Shown here one piece after another: positions 1-11,167 of a DNA stretch of 64,000 nucleotides; position 1 is the first letter of the stretch, and each line of letters begins with the position of its first letter. The stretch comes from Sipunculus nudus. Its lineage: Eukaryota; Annelida; Sipuncula; Golfingiida; Sipunculidae. The stretch spans positions 15,667,741-15,731,740 of the forward strand of contig CM049318.1 of NCBI GenBank assembly GCA_026874595.1, written 5' to 3'. The notes below the pieces were generated by a model. It was not told where the DNA came from. It did not search any database and saw nothing but the letters and a program-made list of their open reading frames with translations. The translations under genes were made by a program, and so were the position numbers.

Positions 1-644
1 ACAGCTCCAGAACATAAAAAATTTGACAAAATTTAACAAATATTTCTAATTTGCTCCAGGCGGGGGCATTTGTGTCATTCCGACACATCTAGTTGTGAAG
101 CTGCATGATACAGGCAACAAGTTTGTTTTGAACCAATTGTTCCCAATGCAAGTTTATTTCCATTTGTGAACAGGATTAAGCAAATGGTGTTATGGGGTTA
201 CTGTGCGCCACTGACATGGGTTCGACTCCTGGATCGGCCCAGAATTTCCCCTGAGCAATTTGTCTTCATAACAAATGGGGGCTTGTCAAATGTGACGGTA
301 AACTTTGTGGCCAATTAAGTGAATAAGCTCCCCAAAGTGCATGTGACTCTTGGGATAATTAGTCTTGTTCTGATAGCAGAACGCTCTTAAGAGGGTGTGT
401 GTTACGGGGTGACATAAAAGCAGACAGAACTGTCTTGCTAGTGAAGCTTGCTTTTCTAGTGAAGTGGTTGGAATCCTGGACATGTGAGCCACCGACATGG
501 GTTAGAATCCTGGATAAGCCCAATGTTTTCCCCTGAAATATTTGTCTTCTTAACAAATGGGGGCTCGCCCAAAGTGATGGTAAACTTTGTCACCCAGTGA
601 ATAAGCTCACCGAAGCGTGACTCCTGGGATAATTAGTCTTGTTC

Positions 645-786
645 TGATAGCAGAACACTCTTAAGAGGGGGTGTGTTACAGGGTGACATAAAAGCAGACC
701 AAATTGTCTCGCTAGTGATAGCAGAACACTCTTAAGAGGGGGTGTGTTACAGGGTGACATAAAAGCAGACCAAATTGTCTCGCTAG
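645..786 (+). repeat. Perfect 71-bp tandem duplication
   Basis: The segment 645-715 is repeated without a mismatch at 716-786, beginning TGATAGCAGAACACTC and ending GTCTCGCTAG. The lack of divergence, against diverged neighbours, points to a recent duplication. Confidence 0.85.
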
Positions 787-911
787 TGAAGCTTGCTTTT
801 CTAGCAAAGTGGTTGAAACACCGGACATGTGCACCACGGACATGGGTTCGAATCCTTGACAAGCCCCCAGCTTTACCAGCGAGACAGTTCGGTCCACTTT
901 TATGTCACCCC
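751..911. mobile_element. Fold-back element around a tRNA-like core
   Basis: The left arm (751-786, AGGGTGACATAAAAGCAGAC...) reappears as an imperfect inverted copy at 879-911 (...CCACTTTTATGTCACCCCT). The arms flank the tRNA-like A/B-box region at about 805-860. The shape is that of a small non-autonomous inverted-repeat element that has captured or evolved around a tRNA-derived core. No target duplication was identified. Confidence 0.5.
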
Positions 912-1129
912 TTAACAAAGGTCTTATATTGAAATACTGAATGATACAATAAATATTATAAGATGACAACTGGTATTTCTTGTATACTTAACACACCTGG
1001 TATGTAAATATAGATCCCTTTAATGATAATAATTACTGCAAGTATATCCTTGCAGGAGATACAGGGACTAGCTTTGTGACATCTTGTGTGGTTTCAGTGA
1101 TGGTATTCATGTTAGTGGACTGTTAGCAC

Positions 1130-3051
1130 ATGGGTTACAGTGATCAGCTCTATGCTGATGGTACAGGGGTTACAGTGATCAGCTCCATGCTGGTGGGACA
1201 GGGGTTACAGTGGTCAGCTCCATGATGGTGATAAAGGGGTAACAGTGATCAGCTCCATGATGGTGGTACAGGGATAACAGTGATCAGCTCCATGGTGGTG
1301 ATACAGGGGTTACAGTGATCTGCTCCATGATGGTGGTACAGGGGTAACAGTGATCAGCTCCATGGTGCTGGAACAGGGGTTACAGTGATCAGCTCCATGC
1401 TGATGATACAGGGGTTACAGTGATCAGCTCCGTGCTGGTGGTACAGGGGTTACAGTGATCAGCTCCATGATGGTGGTACAGGGGTAACAGTGATCAGCTC
1501 CATGGGGCTGGAACAGGGGTTACAGTGATCAGCTCCATGCTGATGATACAGGGGTTACAGTGATCAGCTCAATGCTGGTGATACAGGGGTTACAGTGATC
1601 AGCTCCATGATGGTGGTACAGGGGTAACAGTGATCAGCTCCATGGGGCTGGAACAGGGGTTACATTGATCAGCTCCATGCTGGTGATACAGGGGTTACAG
1701 TGATCAGCTCCATGGGGCTGGAACAGGGGTTACAGTGATCAGCTCCATGCTGGTGATACAGGGGTTACAGTGATCAGCTCCATGCTGGTGGTACAGGGGT
1801 TACAGTGATCAGCTCCATGATGGTGGTACAGGGGTAACAGTGATCAGCTCCATGGGGCTGGAACAGGGGTTACAGTGATCAGCTCCATGCTGGTGATACA
1901 GGGGTTACAGTGATCAGCTCCATGGGGCTGGAACAGGGGTTACAGTGATCAGCTCCATGGGGCTGGAACAGGGGTTACAGTGATCAGCTCCATGCTGGTG
2001 ATACAGGGGTAACAGTGATCAGCTCCATGCTGGTGATACAGGGGTTACAGTGATCAGCTCCATGCTGGTGATACAGGGGTTACAGTGATCAGCTCCATGC
2101 TGGTGATACAGGGGTTACAGTGATCAGCTCAATGCTGGTGATACAGGGGTTACAGTGATCATCTCCATGCTGGTGGTACAGGGGTAACAGTGATCAGCTC
2201 CATGGGGCTGGAACAGGGGTTACAGTGATCAGCTCCATGCTGGTGATACAGGGGTTACAGTGATCAGCTCCATGATGGTGGTACAGGGGTAACAGTGATC
2301 AGCTCCATGGGGCTGGAACAGGGGTTACAGTGATCAGCTCCATGCTGGTGATACAGGGGTTACAGTGATCAGCTCAATGCTGGTGATACAGGGGTTACAG
2401 TGATCAGCTCCATGCTGGTGATACAGGGGTAACAGTGATCAGCTCCATGATGGTGATACAGGGGTAACAGTGATCAGCTCCATGCAGGTGGTACAGGGGT
2501 TACAGTGATCAGGGCCTTGCTGGTGGTACAGGGGTTACAGTGATCAGCGCCTTGCTGGTGGTACAGTGGTAACAATGATCAGCTCCATGGTGCTGGAACA
2601 GGGGTTACAGTGATCAGCTCCATGCTGGTGATACAGGGGTAACAGTGATTAGCTCCATGATGGTGATACAGGGGTAACAGTGATCAGCTCCATGCAGGTG
2701 GTACAGGGGTTACAGTGATCAGGGCCTTGCTGGTGGTACAGGGGTTACAGTGATCAGGGCTTTGCTGGTGGTACAGGGGTAACAATGATCAGCTCAAAGG
2801 TGCTGGAACAGAGGTTACAGTGATCAGCTCCATGCTGGTGATACAGGGGTAACAGTGATCAGCCTATGGTGGTAGTACAGGGGTTACAGTGATCAGCTCC
2901 ATGCTGGTGGTACAGGGGTAACAGTGATCAGACCATGATGGTGGTGCAGGGGTACATTTACCAGCTCCATGCTGGTGGTACAGGGGTAACAGTGATCAGC
3001 TCCATGATGGTGGTGCAGGGGTAACAGTGATCAGCTCCATGGTGCTGGAAC
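1130..3051. repeat. 35-bp minisatellite, first block (about 55 units)
   Basis: Head-to-tail units of about 35 bp with core GGTTACAGTGATCAGCTCC followed by ATGCTGGTGATACAGG. Recurrent variants are GGTAAC for GGTTAC, CATGGGGCTGGAAC, CATGATGGTGGT, and AGGGCCTTGCTGG near 2510-2760. Variants recur in mixed order, for example ctggtgat/ggggctggaac pairs, suggesting some two-unit higher-order expansion. The unit length is not a multiple of three, so no long reading frame exists and the array is not coding. Confidence 0.95.
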
Positions 3052-3055
3052 AGGG

Positions 3056-3875
3056 TGTAAACTTATGTTACTTTACTTAACTTAAACTTCGTCTTTCTCC
3101 CATTCACGTTCTCATTCAAGCAAGTTTGTGGCACTTGTGGCACACAGCCACAACACACAAATTCGGTAACTTAGGTAACCATTTTTTTTATTCTTCTTGT
3201 ATTAAGTATATGATAAAAATGTCCATACACAGAAACTGTCCTAGGTGCCGAGTCGCCAAAGTGGAATCTGTCCCACACATAATTATATCATGGATTTTGT
3301 TTTCTCTCTCATTTGAATATAACCAATAACATCCCCCATTCATTCCATTGGTCAGATGGGTGAGGTGAACTCCACCCCCTATACTGGTAAAATGAAATGA
3401 GAGTTTGTTGATTATACCCTGACATATATAAGGTCTACATACAGTGTAATTATAGGTTATCGTGATATCATCTATCTGTGTGTGCTCTTAGCTGACCAAA
3501 CATCAAGGGACCCCCCCATTAGTGGTCACCCTGATGAGATCAACACCTTTACCCTGATGAGATTAACAGATTAGGGTCTGGCCTGTACAAGTACGGGACC
3601 CAGTGACCATGACTAGGAGATTATGCAATCAGTATGCAATCAGTACCCAGGCATCATGGAACAAAGGCTTTTTATACATGTGTGATATGTCACAAGGTAA
3701 TGCAGAGGTTTGAATGTATACGAAAGATTAAATTAAAAAAATCAGTAAAATTATAATAATAATTAAAATATTCCTATTATTGAGAACAGCTGCAAATGAG
3801 AGAGAGAAACCCATTGAACTCATTAAGTGTGACATGAAATACAAGAATATACAACCTATCATGCCAAATCTTACA
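3056..3875. mobile_element. Solo LTR-like insertion splitting the minisatellite
   Basis: An 820-bp non-satellite segment begins TGTAA and ends TTACA. It is flanked by AGGG at 3052-3055 and 3876-3879. Removing the element and one AGGG restores an uninterrupted satellite unit (acagggg ttacag). A TATA-like tract (CATATATAAGG) lies near 3423. TG...CA ends with short inverted termini and a 4-bp target duplication are hallmarks of LTR retroelement integration. No gag or pol sequence is inside, so a solo LTR is the simplest reading. The family is not determined. Confidence 0.7.
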
Positions 3876-3879
3876 AGGG

Positions 3880-4785
3880 GTTACAGTGATCAGCTCCATG
3901 CTGGTGATACAGGGGTAACAGTGATCAGCTCCATGGTGCTGGAACAGGGGTTACAGTGATCAGCTCCATGATGGTGATACAGGGGTTACAGTGATCAGCT
4001 CCATGATGGTGGTGCAGGGGTTACAGTGATCAGCTCCATGATGATGGTGCAGGGGTAACAGTGATCAGCTCCATGGTGCTGGAACAGGGGTTAGAGTGAT
4101 CAGCTCCATGCTGGTGATACAGGGGTAACAGTGATCAGCTCCATGATGGTGGTGCAGGGGTACATTTACCAGCTCCATGCTTGTGGTACAGGTGTAACAG
4201 TGATCAGCTCCATGATGGTGGTGCAGGGGTTACAGTGATCAGCTCCATGCCGGTGATACAGGGGAAACAGTGATCAGCTCCATGGTGCTGGAACAGGGGT
4301 TACAGTGATCAGCTCCATGCTGGTGATACAGGGGTAACAGTGATCAGCTCCATGATGGTTGTGCAGGGGCACATTTACCAGCTCCTTGCTGGTGGTACAG
4401 GGGTAACAGTGATCAGCTCTATGCTGATGGTACAGGGGTTACAGTGATTAGCTCCATGCTGGTGATACAGGGGTGACAGTGATCAGCTCCATGATGGTGG
4501 TGCAGGGGCACATTTACCAGGTCCTTGCTGGTGGTACAGGGGTAACAGTGATCAGCTCTATGCTGATGGTACAGGGGTTACAGTGATTAGCTCCATGCTG
4601 GTGATACAGGGGTAACAGTGATCAGCTCCATGATTTTGGAGCAGGGGTACATTTACCAGCTCCATGCTGGTGGTACAGGGGTAACAGTGATCAGCTCCAT
4701 GATGGTGGTGCAGGGGTACATTTACCAGCTCCATGGTGGTGGTACAGGGGTTACAGTGGTCAGCTCCAGGGTGGTGGTTTGTGCT
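3880..4785. repeat. 35-bp minisatellite, second block (about 26 units)
   Basis: This continues the array right of the inserted LTR-like element. It differs from the first block in carrying the variant GGGGTACATTTACCAGCTCC (for example near 4160, 4365, 4510, 4645 and 4715), also seen once at about 2950. The array decays after the last unit near 4770. Short ORFs here are by-products of the repeat. Confidence 0.93.
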
Positions 4786-4789
4786 TCAA

Positions 4790-5970
4790 GGGATTTATTA
4801 AACATTCCACATGTATTGATTGTACTTGTTTAGCAACTTTGTCATTTTCTCACTAGTGGATACATTGGATTTTCTTAGTAGGATTATTTATATTTGACAG
4901 TTGAGTTTTATCAGCTAAAATTGTTGTGTCACCAGTCTTTTTTAATTTTTTAAAGGATTCATTCTTGTATTTTTTTAACACTTTTAAATTACAGGTTATT
5001 ACAAGTACAGTTTCTAGTCCTGAAATGTGTTCTACCTATTGATCATTGACAGTTTTATCAGTTGAAGAAGGCTGGCTTACATTTCTGTCAGTGTAATGTA
5101 CTTGATCAACAGAAGTATATTTGATTAAGTATCCTGAAAAAGCTCTAATGTAGGAACACTGGTCTTTACAAGCAGTTTTAGTGCAGATCTAGTTAATTCT
5201 TCCTTTAAAATAAAAGTCAATGTTTTTCATGTTTTTCAGCAGTGGCTCCTGTGCAACATTTCTGACCTCCAGTAAGAGAGAGCTCCTGTGCAGCATTTCT
5301 GACCTCCAGTAAGAGAGACCTGGAAGACCAGGCCAAGGAAGCACTGATGCAGGTAAGATAAAATGAGTTATAGAAGCTTTCATATTCATTGCAGGGCTTG
5401 ACATTACCAGTTTAACACTTGCCCATGGCAAAAGTTCGAGAAAATGAAGATGTTGCAAAACAAATTTGGCTCCTACTTGCCCCACTCGGCAAGGAGTCCA
5501 ACATAAATAAACCTTATACAAAGAACTGAATCTTAACTATTCTTGAGTAAGCCATTTTCTTTCTTGGAAAAATTAAATCATATATAATACTACCTCAGTC
5601 TTAAATTATCTGTGCATTTATCAGTGCAAACACTAAAGCTTAATAGTATGAACAAACAAACATTTGTCCATATTTATTGTTGGAAACTAATCTGTTTGTT
5701 TTTTTTTATTGCTTGGATCACTGATTTTTGTAGAACAAGTAAAAATTCATGAAGGGCAAGTTTGCTCTACTGGACAAGTACTTTGAAAAATTAATGTACA
5801 GCCCTGCATTTTTTTTTTGTTTCTCTGATTCACAATTAATTCTGTCAGTTTCTTGGGATTAATTTAAATAATCAATTTAAATAGATTGTATAATGTGCTT
5901 CTACAGTTAAAATTAATTAAAAAGGGTTGGGTTATAATGTTTAATCCTTAAAGTTCTCAGTCTGTTCTGC
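4790..5970. other. A+T-rich non-repetitive stretch with one candidate exon
   Basis: No recognisable transposon or complete gene. The only coding-like signal is the candidate exon at 5240-5352. The flanks look like intron or intergenic DNA. Confidence 0.5.
5240..5352 (+). CDS. Candidate internal exon (unknown protein)
   Basis: A T-rich tract ending TTTTTCAG precedes the segment, and ATGCAG|GTAAGA follows it, a near-consensus splice donor. The final codons read LTSSKRDLEDQAKEALMQ, which is hydrophilic, helix-like and free of stops up to the donor. Inside is a 37-bp near-exact tandem duplication (starts at 5245 and 5282). Because 37 is not a multiple of three, the first copy is out of frame with the last and brings a TGA into the best frame. 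The exon may therefore start later than 5240, be broken, or be a false positive. No family recognised and no partner exons found. Confidence 0.25.
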
Positions 5971-6256
5971 TTTTAGCTTGGCTGACTGAAAGTCATCAGA
6001 GCTACAGTGATGGGTCTTCGTCTGTCTGTACAGCCATCTGTCTGTCTAACAGTCCATTAACAGGGTACTTATAATAACTTTAATGGCCAGAAAAAAGTCC
6101 TCATAGAGTGTCCTCTTTGGAAACACAAAAATTAGGAAACAAGGATTTATATTCTCTAAACAAAACATGTTCCAGCAGGTATCTCTACAAAATTTGGAAA
6201 TCTTTAACCATTAGCTCAAGAAAAAAAGAGGGACCCATGGCGCTCAGCTGAAGTTT
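5971..6256. repeat. R2 repeat fragments (two orientations)
   Basis: A forward R2 start (TTTTAGCTTGGCTGACTG, then AGTCATCAGAGCTACAG) is at 5971. The reverse complement of the R2 end (GGGACCCATGGCGCTCAGCTGA) is at about 6230-6252. Between them is CTGTCTGT-rich R2 leader sequence. This looks like two broken copies or a very short fold-back derivative. Confidence 0.6.
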
Positions 6257-6488
6257 GAAATTTTAGCAAATGCAAAATATGCTGATTCCTATTGTAGGGT
6301 TTCTAACGAACCAGTGAGCTTATGCAATGGTGTGGTGTCCATATCCGTGTGTCGTCTGTAATAACCCATACTATCTCAAACACAGCAAGAGCCAGCATCA
6401 CCAAACTTTATATGAATAGTTTTGAAACTGCTGTGTTTCATGTTATTCACTTATATCTCAAAACATATTTTCCATTTTTCAAAAATGA

Positions 6489-6504
6489 CCGCCAGGGGGC
6501 GCTG
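6489..6504 (+). promoter_or_regulatory. CTCF-like motif 1
   Basis: CCGCCAGGGGGCGCTG closely fits the bilaterian CTCF core (CCASYAGRKGGCRS form). It lies inside a repeat. Occupancy is inference only. Confidence 0.4.
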
Positions 6505-7280
6505 CACCGCAATCACTGCCAACATTAATTGTTTTGCCACATCTCCAAAACTATACACATAAGGAACACCAGCCGTACATCATATTAATCAGCATTTCAT
6601 GGCCATTCTGTCCATGGCCTTTTTTTCAAATTTATTCACCAAACGCATACTTTTTAGCAACTTTCTCAACGGAGGAATCCTACGCACACTGATTGCGTGA
6701 CATGCAAATAAAGCACTGCCTGTGTCTCTTTCATAAGTCATGCCAATTCAGTCCCGCCCTGCTGCTTTTTCAGACCGTGCCTGTGAATGTGGTACACACG
6801 ATGGTTGCGACGGCTGGTTGCCATGGTAGCTTTCTGGATGTTTTCAGATCAGAGGGACTTATTTCCAGGCCCTATATATTGTCATACATGTTCGGGGGTA
6901 CAAGGAAAGTTTCCTTCTTTTTTTCTTTCTAGCCAGTGTTTGGCATCCCGTGATACACCAAGCGTCTTCACAGACACACGTGTAAAATTGCCCTGTCCTG
7001 TGCCAGTTAATTGCTTGCTGGAATCAAAGATTTGGGCAAGTATGTTGGTCAGTTCTGTATGTTTGTTTGTGTGTTTGTTTGTCAGTGCTCTGCAGGTCAC
7101 AATTTAATAGCAATTGCCCTGAGACTTACAGGATTAGTGTATATTGGATTCTCCTCAGAGTCTGTTGTTTTTTATCATTATCGTTCGTAGGTCAAGGTCA
7201 GGGTCATCATAAGGCCTCCAAACTGTGTTTTATGTCATTCACTAATATCTCAAAACGTATTATTTATTTTCCTGATACAG

Positions 7281-7297
7281 CCACTAGGGGGCACTGC
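7281..7297 (+). promoter_or_regulatory. CTCF-like motif 2
   Basis: CCACTAGGGGGCACTGC matches the CTCF core at essentially every informative position. It is the second copy in the same repeat. Confidence 0.42.
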
Positions 7298-7568
7298 AGT
7301 GGAACCAAGAACATGTATCATTTTTTTTGCCATATCTCAAACACTTTAAACCTCAGTTACATAAACTATAGCTTATTTTCTTCCTCTGACCCTTTTCCAT
7401 AAGCTGGTTAAGTCATCTGGTCTCATTCTTGTGTCACTTTGTCAGTATGTCTGCCTGTTTGTCAGTTGTCCTCAATTTAATTTGCTTGCCGGTTCTTACG
7501 TCTTACATATAGCATTCTACAGGCCACAGTTTTATGGTATTATGTACAGTTTTATTTTTATGGTATGG

Positions 7569-7584
7569 CCGCTAGGGGCGCTGC
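7569..7584 (+). promoter_or_regulatory. CTCF-like motif 3 (one base short)
   Basis: CCGCTAGGGGCGCTGC is the same motif with one G missing from the G run, so it is likely weaker. It is the third copy, 25 bp before the next R1 terminus. Confidence 0.3.
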
Positions 7585-7608
7585 ACTTAAGTCTCCCCAA
7601 CATATAAT

Positions 7609-10357
7609 TTTTAGCGAACCTGTGAGCTTATGCGATGGTGTGGCGTCGTCCGTCGTCTGTACATTAACCCATACTATATTGAAAACAGCAAGAGTTTGCA
7701 TCAAAAAATGTTATGCAAAAAATTAGTCATCTAAAAAACTCGGATTTTGCTTATTTTTTGGCTAACTGCATTTTCTTAGATTTTATAGAGAAGAAGCTAT
7801 AAAACCTTTAAAAATCTTCTTCTCGAAACTGTTCAGCCAAATTGCCCAATATTTCACAGATATGATTCCTGGAACAATCTCTCTCAAGTTTGTTTGAATG
7901 GTTTAAGTTTGGTGATTTTTGGCTCAGTTACAGGAAGTTGAACTTAGTCATCTGTCCAAAAAAGCCTACTAAAATTACAATCTCAGAAATGGCTTGAGCT
8001 ATCATCACCAAATTTTATGCCAATGTTAGTCACTTGAGTCATATCTGAAATTGAGGTATTGGTGGCGCCACCTGCATCGGCCTTTTTTGTACGGGGGTCA
8101 TCAATGCCAGTATCATACTGACAGCTACAAATAACTTCTTCTCTGAAACGAAATGGCCAAATTGTTTAATATCGCACAGAAATGATCCTAGGGTAGTGCT
8201 TTCTGAAGTCCGTTCAAATGTTCTCAGTTCAGTGACTTTTGGCTAAGTTATGGGAAGCTGAATTTAGTCATATGCCATAAAAGCCCATTTTAGCTAAGTG
8301 GCTACAAAAATCTTCTAAAAAACCACTGGGCCAAATTCTTAAATCTCACAAATAAATTATCCTTAGATGTTGATAATTCAAGTTTGTTCAAATGGTCTCA
8401 GTTCAGTGACTTTTGGCTGAGTTATTGGAAGCTGAATTTAGTAATATGCCATAACAGCCCATGTAAGCTAAATGGCTACAAAATCTTTTTCTCAAAAACC
8501 ACTGGGCCAAATTCTGAAATCTCACACATTAATTATCCTTAGATGTTGATAATTCAAGTTTGTTCAAATGGTCTCAGTTCAGTGACTTTTGGCTGAGTTA
8601 TTGGAACCTGAATTTAGTCATATGCCATAACAGCCCATGTTAGCTAAGTGGCTACAAAAATCTTCTTCTCAAAAACCACTGGGCCAAATTCTTAAATCTC
8701 ACACAATAATTATTCTTAGAAGTTGATAATTCAAATTTTTTCAAATGGTTTTGGTTCAATGATTTTTGGCTGAGTTATGGGAAGCTGAACTTTGCCATTT
8801 TGCTGTATTTTCCCATATGAATTACAAACCTACAAAATGTTTTTCGACTGATGATACTGAGGCCAGTTTTAATATTTTGCAAGAATAATTCCCTGATTCA
8901 TTCTAATAATAATTATCTTTTATGGTTCCAAAAAATGAATTTTGGCCGAATTATAAAGATTGAATTGAGTCATTTTACCATATTTGTTAGCTGTGTGAAG
9001 CAGATACATCTAGCCTAGCACCAGTTTATCAGCATCCATTACATCATGCCTCTAGACATTTAGATTTCAGAATATCTATGGAAAATATTGACAAGAATGT
9101 TTTTTAAAAGCTTTTAAAAAATGTAGATTTATGATATTAAATATCATCTGTAAACTAACTCATAATTTCTCAGGAATAGCAGGAGCTACCATCCCCAAAT
9201 TTTATGCAATAATCAGTCACATATCAAATGTTGATGGATTCAGCTTATTTTTGCTATCTGCATTTACTTAGATTTTACAGGGAAAAAGCTGAAAATAACT
9301 TTAAAAGTCTTCTTCTTGTAAACAGTCCAGCAAAATTGTTCAATATTTTACAGAAATGATCCCAGAGGCGAGCCTTCTCAAGTTTGTTCAAATGGTTTGT
9401 GTTGGATAAATTTTAGCAGAGTTACATAACAGGCCAAGATTGTGTATGTTTCTTGAATAGGTTGAGAAACTGCCAACTGTTTCAGATTTGGCAACAGATC
9501 AAGAGTTCATTCAGTGCAGCCAAATATAGGTCAACAGTTCAATCAGTGCAGCCAAGCACAAGGCATGTGATCACCTCATGGGCAGCATGTGATCATCGCA
9601 TGGGTAGCATGTGATCACCTCATGAGTATCATGTGATCACCTCATGGGTGTCATGCCCCTCAGGGCTGCATATGGAGCCAATCTGTGAGCTTATGCAATT
9701 GTGTGGCGACTATTTCAGATTTGGCAATAGGCAAAAGGTCAGCCTGGATTTATTTATAGCTTTGGCAGACTGCCAACTGTGTCAGATTATGCAACAGGTC
9801 AAGAGTTCACTCAGTGCAGCCAGGTACAGGTCAAAAGTTCACCCAGTCTAGCCAGGTGCAGGTCAAGAGTTCACTCAGTGCAGTAGCCTGAGCCAGCAAT
9901 TTGTCACAGTACACTCGGGGCAACAGCCTTTCTCACTGGTCAGCCCCATGCATCAGACTCAAGGTAAGTTTGATGTATTGGCCTGATATTCTGAACTGTC
10001 TATGTGTCTTTAATGGCTTTCTCGTTCACAAGACAGGTATCGCCATCTACAATGACTTTTGCAAAATGTATGTACCTGCTTAATTCTACGGAGGAATTTG
10101 ATATATCAGCCTATGATTGGGCATATTTATACATGTCAAAAGCTTTGTCATATACAAGACTGGTGGTGCCACCTACAAAAATGTTTGTGTTGTGTGCACC
10201 CATGCCAGAATTTCAGCAGTGATGTTTGTGTATTATTTCTTGTTCAAAATGTTTAGTACTTGCATTGTTCATATATATGAAAAGTAGTGGTTCAGCATTG
10301 AAGCGTTATACCTGGTGTATATCCATATGCACAGGTTTGCATTAGGCCTGTAGGCCT
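7609..10357 (+). repeat. R1 repeat, near full-length forward copy
   Basis: Begins TTAGCGAACCTGTGAGCTTA and TGCGATGGTGTGGCG, then CGTCGTCTGTACATTAACCC. Ends CACAGGTTTGCATTAGGCCTG. The two ends share an inverted core (GCGAACCTGTG against CACAGGTTTGC), which suggests a DNA-transposon-like non-autonomous element of about 2.7 kb. The same linear order is seen inverted at 17.9-31.5 kb and forward at 33.1-36.8 kb. The right part contains CATGTGATCACCTCATGGG repeats and a CAGTGCAGCCAGGTACAGG block. No open frame of convincing length exists and superfamily is not assigned. Confidence 0.7.
8225..8760 (+). repeat. R1 internal subrepeats, about 176-bp period
   Basis: The phrase AGTTCAGTGACTTTTGGCT, or a diverged form, recurs at about 8225, 8399, 8576 and 8753. 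Between copies sits the same text (ATGCCATAACAGCCCATG..., CCACTGGGCCAAATTC..., GTTGATAATTCAAG...). The inverted copy at 28.1-28.4 kb has fewer units, so copy number varies between R1 elements. Confidence 0.8.
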
Positions 10358-11167
10358 TGTTTATCTCCAAAACTATAAACCTCAATTACATAAACCATAG
10401 CTTACTTTCTTCCTCAGAGTCTTCGCCTCAAACTGGTTAAGTCATCTGGTTTCAATCTTGTCTCACTTTGTCAGTGTGTTTGTCTGATTGTCAGTTGTCC
10501 TCAAAATTGCATAAATTATATGCCATATGCCATAACTATTCAAAGATTTTATGCCAATGTTGGTCACTGTGATGATGATGAGTCATATCTGAAATTGAGG
10601 TATAGGTGGCACCATCTGCATTTGCCTTTTTTGTACAGGGGTCATCAGTGCCTGTATCATACCGATGGCTACAAAAAACTTCTTCTCTGAAACCATATAT
10701 GGCCAAATTGTTTAATATCACACAGAAATGATCCTAGGGTAGTACATTCTGAATATTATTCAAATGGTCACTGTTCAGTGAATTTTGGTGGAGTTATGGG
10801 AAGCTGAATTTAGTCATATGCATTATAACAGCCCATTTTAGCTGAGTGGCTACAAAGATCTTCTCTTTTCTTAAATTCTACAAATTCTTAATTCTCACAC
10901 GTTAATTATCCTCATATTTGATTGTTCCAGTTTGTTCAAATGTTTTTGGATTAGTGCTTTTTGGCTGAGTTACGGGAAGCTGAACTAAGCCAGTTTGCTG
11001 TATCTTCATATATGAGTTATAAACCTGCAAACATTTTTTGACTGACGCCACTAAAGCCAATTAGTTTAATATTTTACAAGAGTTACCCCCACAATAATTC
11101 CTATAATAATTGTCTTTAATGGTTCCACATGAATGATTTTGGGCTGAATTATGGAGATTGAGTTTAG
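10358..11167 (+). repeat. R1-derived partial copy
   Basis: Repeats the 7315-7490 block at 10358-10505, then R1 interior sequence (TTTTATGCCAATGTTGGTCAC, AAATTGAGGTATAGGTGGCACC). It breaks into R2 at 11168 (TTAGCTCAGCTGACTG). Confidence 0.6.

Larger units (their letters stand above)
181..940 (+). repeat. Tandem tRNA-like (SINE-like) repeat cluster
   Basis: Three diverged copies of a roughly 300-bp unit. Each carries an internal RNA polymerase III B-box-like motif: 219-229 (GGTTCGACTCC), 500-510 (GGTTAGAATCC) and 845-855 (GGTTCGAATCC, the consensus form). The third copy also has an A-box-like AGTGGTTG upstream. Each is followed by a tract containing ACAAATGGGGGCT or a related sequence. Short ORFs through the cluster are rich in the same residues on both strands and are repeat-derived. 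Known biology: B boxes of this form mark tRNA-derived SINEs. No complete tRNA cloverleaf is present, so these are not tRNA genes. Confidence 0.6.
6303..7605 (+). repeat. R1-related repeat copy with CTCF-like motifs
   Basis: Begins TAACGAACCAGTGAGCTTATGCAATGG, a diverged R1 terminus, and continues with the R1 leader (CGTCTGTAATAACCCATACT). The interior differs from other R1 copies and holds repeated lines such as ATATCTCAAAAC followed by a 'CCGCTAGGGGGCGCTGC'-type motif three times. A block at about 7315-7490 (from the CCTCAGTTACATAAACTATAG line through TTGTCAGTTGTCCTCAA) recurs at about 10355-10505, on the other side of the R1 copy that begins at 7609. No protein-coding capacity was seen. Confidence 0.6.

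Noticed and set aside
1130-4785. CRISPR-like array
   Set aside because: Units are contiguous 35-bp repeats with no unique spacers, in a eukaryotic context.
4618-4833. Repetitive ORF (QGYIYQLH...GGTGVTV) in the minisatellite
   Set aside because: The 35-bp unit is not a multiple of three, and frames change along the array. It is satellite DNA.
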